A stretch of DNA of 64,000 nt from Candidatus Margulisiibacteriota bacterium (GTDB lineage: Bacteria; Margulisbacteria; WOR-1; O2-12-FULL-45-9; XYB2-FULL-48-7), in the NCBI GenBank assembly GCA_041661965.1, contig JBAZTH010000002.1:1-64000 (forward strand), written 5' to 3'. The position numbers and the translations under genes were made by a program. The notes beneath the pieces were generated by a model. It saw nothing but the letters and a program-made list of their open reading frames with translations. It was not told where the DNA came from and did not search any database. Of this stretch, positions 51,367-59,766 are shown in pieces (within the stretch, counting starts at the first letter, position 1; each line of letters begins with the position of its first letter).

Positions 51367-51930
51367 TCATTTTCGTATCGAGAACTCGCAGCCGCAGTAT
51401 CTCTGCCGGTAAACGCCATGCTTTTTCGACAGCTCCAGCCCTTTTTTGTGAGCCTGGCTGGCATCGAGAGGAAAGGTCCGGTAAGTTAATTTATATTCCC
51501 TGGCCAACTCCTCGCCGAAAGCGTTGATCGCCGAAACGTCTTTGAAACGGCTGACGCTTAAGGTGGTGGCAAATTCCTGAAAGTTATTTTCGGCGGCATA
51601 TTCGGCGGTATTCAATAACCGGAACTTAAAACAGAGCTGGCAGCGCGCGCTATTTTCCCCGTAACTCTCCAAGGAAGCCTCAAGGCGTTCTTTTAGATAA
51701 GCCAGCCAGCTGTTATGGTCGTACCCTCCTTCGAGGAACTCAACCCCGTACTGAACGGCGATCCGCCGGGCCTCCTCCAATCTCTTCAGGTACTCGGCTT
51801 CGGGCGAGATGTTCGGTCCGTAAAAATAGAGAGCAAATTGATCGAGCGGACGCTGCTCCGTGCCGATCAAATGATCGATGATCGGCAAAGCGCAAGGAGC
51901 GCAGCAGACGTTAAGTAATAGTTTCCCCAT
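51367..51930 (-). CDS. queH: epoxyqueuosine reductase QueH
   Basis: 187 aa. LLNVCCAPCALPIID, ARCQLCFKFRLLNTA and YRQRYCGCEFSI give the Cys sets for the Fe-S cluster and iron of QueH; TTLSVSRFKDVSAIN is also typical. It reduces epoxyqueuosine to queuosine in tRNA. TAAAAT (extended, 51938-51943) ends seven bases upstream, so the mRNA is probably leaderless. Confidence 0.95.
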   Translation of the reverse strand: MGKLLLNVCCAPCALPIIDHLIGTEQRPLDQFALYFYGPNISPEAEYLKRLEEARRIAVQYGVEFLEGGYDHNSWLAYLKERLEASLESYGENSARCQLCFKFRLLNTAEYAAENNFQEFATTLSVSRFKDVSAINAFGEELAREYKLTYRTFPLDASQAHKKGLELSKKHGVYRQRYCGCEFSIRK

Positions 51931-51947
51931 GACAACTATTTTAACAT

Positions 51948-52646
51948 TTAAGAAAACATTTCCGCGACAATTTTCTCAACTATTTGCCAGGTAAAGACAT
52001 GAGAAAGGGTCCGGGCTTCATTTATTGCCTCAAGAGAAAAGGGCCCGTTTTCCTGATGTTCAATTATCGCCCCAAAGGCAAAAGCGGTTGAACGCTCAAG
52101 TCCTAGCGGGGTTACCAGCAGCGCGCCTCGATCAAAGGAAAAGTTTTCCGGAACAATGGCTAATAGACGATTGGAATAGATCGCCTTAGTAAAGAACCCT
52201 TCCTCAGAAAACTGCTCCACCATTATTGTCTGGTTGCAGATCGCCTCACGACCCGACGAACCGACCAACCGCTGTTCTAAGCTCTTCCTTTCCACTCCGG
52301 CAATATCCGGCAAATGAAGGCTAACCCGCCTTCGTCCTAAGGCTTCGCCCAGCAAACTATTCGGCTGATCGCTCGGCAAACACCCCTGAAGCCGGCCGAC
52401 CGCCGATTGGACCTCGATTGTTTGCCCGATGTGGGAAAAAGCTAAAAACATCGTTGCGTTCTCGTTCCGTAAACCGGCATAGATCCCGGCCGAGCTGGCA
52501 AAAACCTCGTCCATCGAACGCAAGGGGATCAGAGCTTGCTGAACAGCTTCATACTTTTTTCTGACCTTGAGGTCAGCCGTGCCAAGTTTGGCCGAATAAG
52601 CTTTTTGAATAGTGGTCAGCGAGTTTATTTTTAAGGCGTATAACAT
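51948..52646 (-). CDS. uncharacterised 232-aa protein, possibly GAF-like
   Basis: No firm family. LIPLRSMDEVFASSAGIYAG, FLAFSHIGQTIEVQSAVGRL and AFAFGAIIEHQENGPFS suggest an alpha/beta sensory fold of the GAF/PAS kind, with a C-terminal helix (SHVFTWQIVEKIVAEMF). AGGTAGTGAG precedes the ATG. It follows the nucleotidyltransferase-like gene by 34 bp, so they probably share a transcript. Confidence 0.65.
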   Translation of the reverse strand: MLYALKINSLTTIQKAYSAKLGTADLKVRKKYEAVQQALIPLRSMDEVFASSAGIYAGLRNENATMFLAFSHIGQTIEVQSAVGRLQGCLPSDQPNSLLGEALGRRRVSLHLPDIAGVERKSLEQRLVGSSGREAICNQTIMVEQFSEEGFFTKAIYSNRLLAIVPENFSFDRGALLVTPLGLERSTAFAFGAIIEHQENGPFSLEAINEARTLSHVFTWQIVEKIVAEMFS

Positions 52647-52680
52647 CTCACTACCTGTTCGTCAGATTTCGGGACGGATT

Positions 52681-53808
52681 TCACTTATTCATTTTTCCAA
52701 GCAGTTCTGAGGAAAAAACAAGTAATTGTCGGCAAGCAGACCGAACCTGGCCAAGTAGTTCCTTCTCGCTGGTCTTCTTTACGCGAGCCACGGCTTCAAT
52801 GGCTTCTGGGGTCAGAATGATTGAATCGACGGCATCATACAAAGAGAAGCCAATAATATGCCTGATGCCTAAAACATAATTAAAAGCCGCTAATACAGTT
52901 TTCCGCTGATGGCTATTAATAAGCCCTTGATCATACAATTCTTGCATTATTACCCAGGGTGAGTCGGCTTTGATCTGGTATTTCACTTTAACCGCGCTTA
53001 AGGCTTGACCGAACGGCCGCAGAGCGTCGGCTTTTAAATTAATAAAGCTCTTTTTTTCGGTCGCAAGGTCATCGGTAAAAACCTGCCAGCATAGATCAAC
53101 CATTTGCTCCGGCTGAGTTCCAAATAAATTTTGGCGCAGCTCCCCTAATTGGCATTCATAATAAGCCAGCCGCTTGCCGCCTCGTATCTCCAACAACTGC
53201 AGATCAAGCAACAAGGAAAGAGCTGGTAATTTCCCCGCTAATTGCATTGGGGCAAATCGATCATGCCCATCCCCACCGGTTTCAAACAAGCCGCTCAAAC
53301 CAGACAAAGGTTGGTTTTCAAAACAATTGGAAACCGCCCAATCCATTTCAATCCCGGAATTGTTCAAAGTTTCCGCCATTTTCATTTCAACGTTAATGGC
53401 CGCTTCCCGGTCCTCTTCCCTCGCCGGAAAAACACCGGCATCAATATCGGAAAGAAAGGGATGGGTCCGATGGGCAACACTCCCGGCTAAACCAAGCGCG
53501 AAATTTCCGGCTACCCCATCGGCAGCCAGGCGGAAGGCGTTGACCAGCAAAGATTGCCGTAAATCAGCTAATTGATCGGAAGTCAGGACCGGATTTTCAC
53601 TGGCCTTATAAAGATCGACTATACGAATAATATGCCGCTGATGAAAATCTCTCAAAGCAAGTTCGGGATCATTGGCTCTTAACGATGTTTCCGCTTCGAT
53701 CGCAAGCTGGGGCAGGCTTCGGGTTGAGTGGTTATGCCTGGTCTTGTTTTGCCAAAACCGACTGCTAGCTGTCCCTTGAATGCTTTCTGTTAGCTTAACT
53801 CCAATCAT
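52681..53808 (-). CDS. GlnD/DUF294-type nucleotidyltransferase-like protein
   Basis: 375 aa. FALGLAGSVAHRTHPFLSDIDAGVF has the GS...SDxD metal motif of nucleotidyltransferases (about residues 102-126). Helical parts before and after (RDFHQRHIIRIVDLY; HQRKTVLAAFNYVLGIRHIIGF) resemble the DUF294/GlnD arrangement. It may transfer a nucleotide to a protein or sense a signal. Paired with the unknown protein downstream. Confidence 0.7.
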   Translation of the reverse strand: MIGVKLTESIQGTASSRFWQNKTRHNHSTRSLPQLAIEAETSLRANDPELALRDFHQRHIIRIVDLYKASENPVLTSDQLADLRQSLLVNAFRLAADGVAGNFALGLAGSVAHRTHPFLSDIDAGVFPAREEDREAAINVEMKMAETLNNSGIEMDWAVSNCFENQPLSGLSGLFETGGDGHDRFAPMQLAGKLPALSLLLDLQLLEIRGGKRLAYYECQLGELRQNLFGTQPEQMVDLCWQVFTDDLATEKKSFINLKADALRPFGQALSAVKVKYQIKADSPWVIMQELYDQGLINSHQRKTVLAAFNYVLGIRHIIGFSLYDAVDSIILTPEAIEAVARVKKTSEKELLGQVRSACRQLLVFSSELLGKMNK

Positions 53809-53863
53809 AATCGGGGTTCGATCTCCCCAATATATATCGTTACTTTTTAACCGCTATTTCAGC

Positions 53864-54337
53864 TCAATTCAGGAGCGCCACCGCCAGGTTCAGAACCGAG
53901 GCAAAGCTAACCCACAAGATATACGGGAGGAGGAGCCAGGCGGCCGTTTTGGAGAGCTTGGCAAATCGGATGATCGTCTCCAGGATCAATAACCAAAGGA
54001 TAACAATAACAACAAAAGCCCCCCACGGGGAATGATAATTGAAAAAGACGATCGACCAGGCAACGTTAAAGCCAAGCTGGACGGCAAAATAAAGCAAGGC
54101 GAGTTTGCCCTCTTTTCTCTCCCACCCTTTTTCCCAGATCAGGTAAGCGGCAATCCCCATCAGAATAAAAAGCAGGGTCCATACGGGGCCAAATATCCAG
54201 TTCGGCGGATTAAAGAACGGTTTATTAAGGGCGGCGTACCAGGTCGGGATCGACGGCATCGTAAAGATCGAGCCGATAACCCCGGCCCCGAGACAAACCG
54301 CGATCGCGATCAAAAGCCCAATAATTTTTTTAAGCAT
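53864..54337 (-). CDS. tspO: TspO/MBR-family membrane protein
   Basis: 157 aa, five helices. WYAALNKPFFNPPNWIFGPVWTLLF is the conserved loop/helix of TspO (signature about residues 33-58), and LGFNVAWSIVFF lies in helix 3. Binds porphyrins and sterol-like ligands, often in stress or tetrapyrrole control. Overlaps the flavodoxin gene by eight bases. Confidence 0.94.
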   Translation of the reverse strand: MLKKIIGLLIAIAVCLGAGVIGSIFTMPSIPTWYAALNKPFFNPPNWIFGPVWTLLFILMGIAAYLIWEKGWERKEGKLALLYFAVQLGFNVAWSIVFFNYHSPWGAFVVIVILWLLILETIIRFAKLSKTAAWLLLPYILWVSFASVLNLAVALLN

Positions 54338-54821
54338 TTTTTGTCGCCTCCTTAATCGTTTTAACCCACTCCCCGATCTTTTTTAACGCCCCCTCTTTTT
54401 CCCGCAAAGGATAATTGAAATCGATCTGGCCAACAATTTCGTTCCCGGACAGAGTTTTTCTTAAATTATCAAAAGTCTTGGCCGGGTCGCTTTCATGGCA
54501 ACAAAAGAGGGCGATCTTCTTCCCCTTTAACGGCTGAAGCTTAAGGAATGAGTTGATCGCCGGTGCGTAAGTAAAGGCCCAGACTGGCGAGCCAATAACG
54601 ATCAGGTCATAGCCGCTAGCTTCTTTAGATAAGGGAAAAAGCTCCGGCTTTTCTCCCATTACGACCTGTTTGCCACCCCAAAAAAAGCGCATGGGGGAAG
54701 TCACGCTAACATCTTTTTTGGGCTTGAGCTCCAGGAGATCGGCGCCCAGTTCTTTGGCGACCGTTTCGGCAACAAACCGGGTATTCCCTTCAAGCGAATA
54801 GTAAACAACTAGCTTTTTCAT
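54330..54821 (-). CDS. flavodoxin-like protein
   Basis: 163 aa. VVYYSLEGNTRFVAETVA binds the FMN phosphate; VIGSPVWAFTYAPAINSFL and IALFCCHESDPAKTFDNL form the flavin pocket. Start at 54821 after GGGAGGA. Electron carrier or quinone-type reductase; co-translated with tspO. Confidence 0.9.
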   Translation of the reverse strand: MKKLVVYYSLEGNTRFVAETVAKELGADLLELKPKKDVSVTSPMRFFWGGKQVVMGEKPELFPLSKEASGYDLIVIGSPVWAFTYAPAINSFLKLQPLKGKKIALFCCHESDPAKTFDNLRKTLSGNEIVGQIDFNYPLREKEGALKKIGEWVKTIKEATKNA

Positions 54822-54875
54822 TGTTTTTTTTCCTCCCAAGTTTATACAAAACCCAAGATAATGATAACATAATGA

Positions 54876-54881
54876 TATAAT
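54876..54881 (+). promoter_or_regulatory. extended -10 promoter, leaderless mRNA
   Basis: TGATATAAT ends six bases before the ATG at 54888. Confidence 0.55.
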
Positions 54882-54887
54882 TGATTC

Positions 54888-55238
54888 ATGCCAATCAACA
54901 AAGCGAAGAACCACTATTTAGGTAAAGGGACCCCTCGCCTCAACTGCGCCCAGTCGGTCATCAAAGCGTTCCAGGAACACTTTGGCCATGATGACAAGGC
55001 CGTGGCCGAGTTCCTCGCCTGCGGCAGCGGCAACGCCCCCGGCGGGGTTTGCGGCGCTTACTATGCCGCCCGGCATCTGTTGGAGAAGAAAAGCCCAGAT
55101 AAAATATCGGAGTTTGACTCTTGGTTCAAAGAAAAAGCCGGTTCACTAAGCTGCAAAGAGATCCGCCAGGGGCGCAAGCTCTCTTGCCTCGGTTGCGTGG
55201 AAAAAGCGGCGGAATTCGTCAAATCAAGTCTTCGTTAA
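54888..55238 (+). CDS. C_GCAxxG_C_C family redox protein
   Basis: 116 aa. LNCAQSVIKAF, ACGSGNAPGGVCGAYYAARHL, SLSCKEIR and SCLGCVEKAAE give the Cys pattern of this family (PF09719), linked to redox or metal roles in anaerobes. Leaderless; convergent with the next gene. Confidence 0.9.
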   Translation: MPINKAKNHYLGKGTPRLNCAQSVIKAFQEHFGHDDKAVAEFLACGSGNAPGGVCGAYYAARHLLEKKSPDKISEFDSWFKEKAGSLSCKEIRQGRKLSCLGCVEKAAEFVKSSLR

Positions 55239-55241
55239 TTT

Positions 55242-55709
55242 TTATTCTTCGTTAAGCCAAGCGGGCGGCGCATTGTCTCCGTTTTCCGATTCATCTGGAC
55301 CGGCTTTCCTGATCTGCCTGGGACGGGCAGAAACCGTCTTTTTCGCCTTCCCTCTCAAAGCCATTTCCAGCCGGACTTGCAGTTCGGCGATCTCCCGCTC
55401 GTGTTTGGCGTTCAAGAAGTTGATCTCTTCCGCTTGTTTCAGATTAAGCGCCTTAACTTCTTCTTCATGTTTGGTCATCATCACGGAAAGATCCGGTTTG
55501 CCGGTCACTTCTTCTTCGATCCTGGGAATTGGCTCCCACATCCGGCCGTTATACTTCCAGCTTTGGCCGGTCTCGGTATTGACCATCATAAAGGAACTGC
55601 CGCCCCAAAAACCGGCTCTTTCCATGAAGATCTTATAGCGATTGGGGTTAGCGTTGGCAACGGAAGCGATAATTAGCAGTAACAAAAACAGCAAAACCGT
55701 TTTCTTCAT
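55242..55709 (-). CDS. secreted protein with coiled coil, unknown
   Basis: 155 aa. Signal peptide (KKTVLLFLLLLIIASVANA), a short beta part (MMVNTETGQSWKYNGRMW), then a coiled coil (EEEVKALNLKQAEEINFLN and AKHEREIAELQVRLEMA) and a basic/acidic tail. Likely periplasmic. 18 bp from the helicase gene, which it follows. Confidence 0.75.
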   Translation of the reverse strand: MKKTVLLFLLLLIIASVANANPNRYKIFMERAGFWGGSSFMMVNTETGQSWKYNGRMWEPIPRIEEEVTGKPDLSVMMTKHEEEVKALNLKQAEEINFLNAKHEREIAELQVRLEMALRGKAKKTVSARPRQIRKAGPDESENGDNAPPAWLNEE

Positions 55710-55727
55710 GATCGATCCCCTCCCTAG

Positions 55728-57110
55728 CTACTTGCCGTCTTTTTTCATCGCCGCGATTATGTCATCGATCCCAAAACCATATTTTTGTTTTGGCGACGGT
55801 GGCGGCGGCGACGAGACCTTTTTCTCGGCTAGCGGGGCTCTGGGCCTCTCCGGTTGTTCCGGTCTCCGATGTTGGGACTGCTGACGTCCGGGGTAAGAAG
55901 GACGCCCCTGCGAACGGCGTTGTTCGTTTCTCCCTCGTTGCGGGAAATGGCGGCCTTGGGGCGCCGAACTTCCCCGCTCAAAGCCTTCGGTCATGATCTC
56001 GGGGTGACGGCCGACAGGAATGCTCAATTTCATCATTCTTTCGATGCTGCGAAATTCTTTTTCCTGGTCCGGGGTCGCCAGCGAGATCGCCTTCCCTTCG
56101 CTCCCGGCCCGGGCGGTCCGCCCGATCCGGTGGACATAATTCTCGCTGTCATCGGGCAGGTCGAAATTAACGACCAGCTCGATCCCTTTAACGTCAATAC
56201 CGCGGGCGGCGATATCGGTCGCCACAAGCACCCGGTATTTCCCTCGTTTGAACCCTTCCAGCGCTTCGCGCCGCTGGGCGAGTGATCGGTCGGAATGGAT
56301 ATCGGCCGCATTAATATGCCTTGCTTGCAGGTCGCGGGCCACCCGGAAAGCCCCTCGTTTGGTCCGGCAAAAAACCAGGACCGTCCCCCGGTATTGTTCC
56401 AGGAGCTTGCAGAGCAGGGACAATTTAGCTTCTTTTCTGACGATAAAAACTTCCTGGGAAACCTTTTCGGCCGCGGTCCCCGGAGGGGCAACCTCGATCC
56501 GAATCGGCAGTTTCATGTATTTGGAAGCGACCCGGACGATCTCGACCGGCATGGTCGCGGAAAAAAGCATCGTTTGTTTCTCGCGCGGCACGGTTTTTAA
56601 GACCTGTTCGATCTGCGGAGCGAAACCCATGTCGAGCATCCGGTCAGCTTCGTCGAGGACCACAATCCTGGCATCGCCTAAGTAAACATTCCCTTGGCCA
56701 AGATGATCGATCAAGCGCCCCGGGGTCGCGATAATGATACGAGCTTGGCGGCGGAGCGCCTGGATCTGCTGTCCCATTGAAGCGCCGCCGATCAGGACGG
56801 CCGGGCGAACATTGTAAGCCTGGCAAAATAAGCGGAGGCTTTCTTCGACCTGAAGAGCTAATTCACGGGTCGGGACCAGGATCAGCCCTTTTCCCTGTTC
56901 GGTAGCCAAACGCTGGATCATCGGGATGCCGAAAGCGAGAGTTTTACCGGTCCCGGTCTGGGCGATCCCAACCAGGTCTTTCCCTTCAACCGCGACCGGG
57001 ATAGCTTTGTGCTGGATCGGGGTCGGGGTCGTAAAGCGAAGTTTTTCCAAGACACCTAATGTTTTTGGGGCAAGGCCAAGGCCGTAAAAAGTCTGGTTTT
57101 CGTTGTTCAT
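55728..57110 (-). CDS. DEAD-box RNA helicase
   Basis: 460 aa. AQTGTGKTLAFGIP, PTRELALQ, VLDEADRMLDMGF, FSATMP, ARGIDVKG and YVHRIGRTARAG are all present. The tail (375-460) is rich in Arg, Gln and Pro, as in RhlE/CshA, and helps RNA binding. TTGATT-N17-TACAAT ends six bases upstream, so the mRNA is leaderless. Works in ribosome assembly or RNA decay. Confidence 0.95.
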   Translation of the reverse strand: MNNENQTFYGLGLAPKTLGVLEKLRFTTPTPIQHKAIPVAVEGKDLVGIAQTGTGKTLAFGIPMIQRLATEQGKGLILVPTRELALQVEESLRLFCQAYNVRPAVLIGGASMGQQIQALRRQARIIIATPGRLIDHLGQGNVYLGDARIVVLDEADRMLDMGFAPQIEQVLKTVPREKQTMLFSATMPVEIVRVASKYMKLPIRIEVAPPGTAAEKVSQEVFIVRKEAKLSLLCKLLEQYRGTVLVFCRTKRGAFRVARDLQARHINAADIHSDRSLAQRREALEGFKRGKYRVLVATDIAARGIDVKGIELVVNFDLPDDSENYVHRIGRTARAGSEGKAISLATPDQEKEFRSIERMMKLSIPVGRHPEIMTEGFERGSSAPQGRHFPQRGRNEQRRSQGRPSYPGRQQSQHRRPEQPERPRAPLAEKKVSSPPPPSPKQKYGFGIDDIIAAMKKDGK

Positions 57111-57116
57111 ATCATT

Positions 57117-57145
57117 ATTGTAGTCCTTTTTCGCTTAATAATCAA
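57117..57145 (-). promoter_or_regulatory. sigma-70-type promoter, leaderless helicase mRNA
   Basis: On the minus strand TTGATT, 17-bp spacer, TACAAT, six bases to the ATG at 57110. Confidence 0.7.
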
Positions 57146-57154
57146 ATATATGGG

Positions 57155-59686
57155 CTATTTTCGGTTCAACATCTTTAAAACTTCAAACCACATCAGGCTG
57201 GCGGCTCCCCCCAAGAAAGAAATAACAAGATCATTTAAATGAAGGACCTCAAAATGAAACAACTCTCTAAGAAAAGGAAGATAAAGAACAAGAAAAAGCG
57301 CGACTAGAGTTCCCGCGATAACCCACCAAAGGGCCGAATTTTTCTTTCTAATTACGTAAATAATATTTTGGGTCCAGGAGAGATTGGTCAGGATCAACAT
57401 CAGGTTGGCAAAAACCATGGTAGTAAAGGTCAAACTGCGCGCTTCGTTCTCGCTCTTCCCCAGATAAAGCGCCAGCAAGAAGACGATCATCACGACCGCC
57501 AGAACGCTCAATCCCTGAAGGAGGCTGATCACCAGGGCGTTCCGGTCAAAAAGCCGGTCGCTCAACTTGCGCGGCGGCCGCTGCATGATTTTGTCCTCTT
57601 CCGGCTCCGCCTCAAAAACGGTCGAACAGGCCGGATCAATGATCAGTTCCATAAAAGCAATATGGGCCGGCAAGAGGACGATCGGCAATTGAAATAAGAT
57701 CGGAAAAAGAGACATCCCGGCAATTGGAACGTGAACGGCAAAAATATAAGCGACCGCTTTTTTCAGGTTATCATAGATCCGCCGCCCCATTCTGACAGCT
57801 GAAACGATCGAAGAAAAATCGTCGTTCAGTAAAACGATATCGGCCGATTCCCGAGCCACATCGGTCCCCCGCTCCCCCATCGCCACCCCGATATGGGCCG
57901 ATTTCAAGGCCGGGGCGTCGTTGACCCCGTCGCCGGTCATCGCCACGACCTCGTTATTGGATTTAAGCGCGTTAACAATATTGAATTTCTGTTCCGGCGC
58001 AACCCGGGCAAAAATATTGACCGTCTTGATCCGCGCCTGAAGTTCAAGACGGTCCATGGTCATTAATTCCGGCCCGGTAATGACCTGATCGGGATTGGCG
58101 AGGCCGATCTGTTTGGCAATATATTTGGCGGTCCCCGGATAATCGCCGGTAATAATGATCACCCGCAATCCGGCCGCGTAGCATTCTTTGACCGCCGGCG
58201 GCACGGTCTCTCTGACCGGATCGGCAAAACCGATCAGGCCGATATACTTAAAATCAAAATCATGCTGACCGTCGGGCAAGGAAGTTTGATGAAACGAGGC
58301 TTTAGCGACCGCCAGTAAACGGAGCCCTTTATCGGCCAGACCGGTAACGGTTTTGGCCAGCTCTTCTTTTTGCGCGTCGGAAAAATGACAAAGGTCGGCG
58401 ATCGCTTCCGGCGCCCCTTTCGTCGCGATCACGTAGCTTTGCTTATCAGGCGACTCCCAGACATGCGATAAGGCCAGGAGCTGTTTTGAGAGGGGGTATT
58501 CCCGGATCAATTTCCAGGTGTGGTGGAGATGCTCGGTCCCGGTCAGCCAGCCAACTCCTCGGGCTTTGATCTCTTTCTCGATCGGATCGAAAGGATCTTT
58601 CTGGCTCGCCAGGACCGAAAATTCCAGCAGGTCGTGAAAGCGCTCGTCCAGCCGATTGAGCCCTTTAGTTTCGCAGTTTTCCCCCTCGGTAAAAAGCGAG
58701 CTCAAGGTCATCTTATTGTGGGTCAGGGTCCCGGTCTTATCGACGCACAGGACAGTCGCCGCCCCCAGCGTTTCAATGGCCGGCATTTGGCGGGTCAAGA
58801 CCTGCCGTTTGGAAAGGCGCCACGCCCCCAGGGTTAAAAAGATCAGTAAAACGACGGAAAATTCTTCCGGCAGCATCGCCATGCTCAAGGTCAGGCCGGC
58901 CAGGAAACCGTTGATCCAGCTCCCCCGGGTCAAGCCGTAAACGACCACGACCACCGCGCAAAGGACCAGACCGGCCAGCGCGAAAGTTTTAATGATCCCG
59001 GCAGTCTCTTTTTGGAGGAGGGTCGATTCTTCCCGGATCGACTCCAACGCTTTGCCGATCTTGCCGATCTCGGTCTTGGCGCCGGTCGCGAAGACTTTGC
59101 CCAAACCATGCCCCTGAACGATCATCGTCCCGGAATAGACGAAGGGCAGGCCCTCGCCCCCCGGTTGTTTCGAACGGCTCACGCCGTCCCATTCGCTTTT
59201 GGCGACTGAGAGCGACTCTCCGGTCAGCAGAGATTCATCAAGCATTAAATTAGAGTTAAAAATAACGTAGGCATCGGCCGGAACCCGGTCCCCTTCGCGC
59301 AGAACAATAATATCGTCGATCACGACGGCGCGACCCGGGATCCTTTTTTGGCTCCCGTCGCGGATCACCAGCGCCCGGGGGGAGGAAAGATGGCGGAGCG
59401 CTTCCAAAGCCCGCTCGGTTTTCCGTTCCTGGTAAAAGGTTATGCCAATAACGACAAAAACAAAGGTCAAAAGCATCAAAGCGTCTTTTAATTCGCCGAG
59501 AATAATGTAAATTAAACCACTACCGAGAAGGAGCATGAGCATCGGCTCGCGGACCACGTTCCAAAGAATTTGCAAAAAGTTGCGCTGTTTTTGCGAAGGA
59601 AGTTCGTTATACCCGTATTTTTTCAGCTTTTCCTCGGCCTCTTTTTCCAAAAGGCCTTGAATATTCTGCAGTTCAACTTCTTTCAT
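57155..59686 (-). CDS. P-type cation-transporting ATPase (P2-like)
   Basis: 843 aa. TGES appears in LLTGESLSVAKSEWD, the phosphorylation site in VDKTGTLTHNKMTL, KGAPEAIADL binds nucleotide and TGDGVNDAPALKSAHIG is the hinge. M4 reads AMLPEEFSVVLLIFL, which differs from the PEGLP of standard Ca2+ pumps, so the ion is uncertain. Start at 59686 (MKEVELQ), six bases after a -10 box; the open frame to 59737 runs over the promoter. Single gene. Confidence 0.92.
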   Translation of the reverse strand: MKEVELQNIQGLLEKEAEEKLKKYGYNELPSQKQRNFLQILWNVVREPMLMLLLGSGLIYIILGELKDALMLLTFVFVVIGITFYQERKTERALEALRHLSSPRALVIRDGSQKRIPGRAVVIDDIIVLREGDRVPADAYVIFNSNLMLDESLLTGESLSVAKSEWDGVSRSKQPGGEGLPFVYSGTMIVQGHGLGKVFATGAKTEIGKIGKALESIREESTLLQKETAGIIKTFALAGLVLCAVVVVVYGLTRGSWINGFLAGLTLSMAMLPEEFSVVLLIFLTLGAWRLSKRQVLTRQMPAIETLGAATVLCVDKTGTLTHNKMTLSSLFTEGENCETKGLNRLDERFHDLLEFSVLASQKDPFDPIEKEIKARGVGWLTGTEHLHHTWKLIREYPLSKQLLALSHVWESPDKQSYVIATKGAPEAIADLCHFSDAQKEELAKTVTGLADKGLRLLAVAKASFHQTSLPDGQHDFDFKYIGLIGFADPVRETVPPAVKECYAAGLRVIIITGDYPGTAKYIAKQIGLANPDQVITGPELMTMDRLELQARIKTVNIFARVAPEQKFNIVNALKSNNEVVAMTGDGVNDAPALKSAHIGVAMGERGTDVARESADIVLLNDDFSSIVSAVRMGRRIYDNLKKAVAYIFAVHVPIAGMSLFPILFQLPIVLLPAHIAFMELIIDPACSTVFEAEPEEDKIMQRPPRKLSDRLFDRNALVISLLQGLSVLAVVMIVFLLALYLGKSENEARSLTFTTMVFANLMLILTNLSWTQNIIYVIRKKNSALWWVIAGTLVALFLVLYLPFLRELFHFEVLHLNDLVISFLGGAASLMWFEVLKMLNRK

Positions 59687-59692
59687 GAACGT

Positions 59693-59721
59693 ATGATAAC
59701 AAATTATCTCTTTCCACTCAA
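59693..59721 (-). promoter_or_regulatory. sigma-70-type promoter, leaderless P-type ATPase mRNA
   Basis: On the minus strand TTGAGT, 17-bp spacer, TATCAT, six bases to the ATG at 59686. Confidence 0.7.
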
Positions 59722-59766
59722 TCAATATCGCCTGCAATTTTGCCGATAATTAGAGGAAAACAATTC

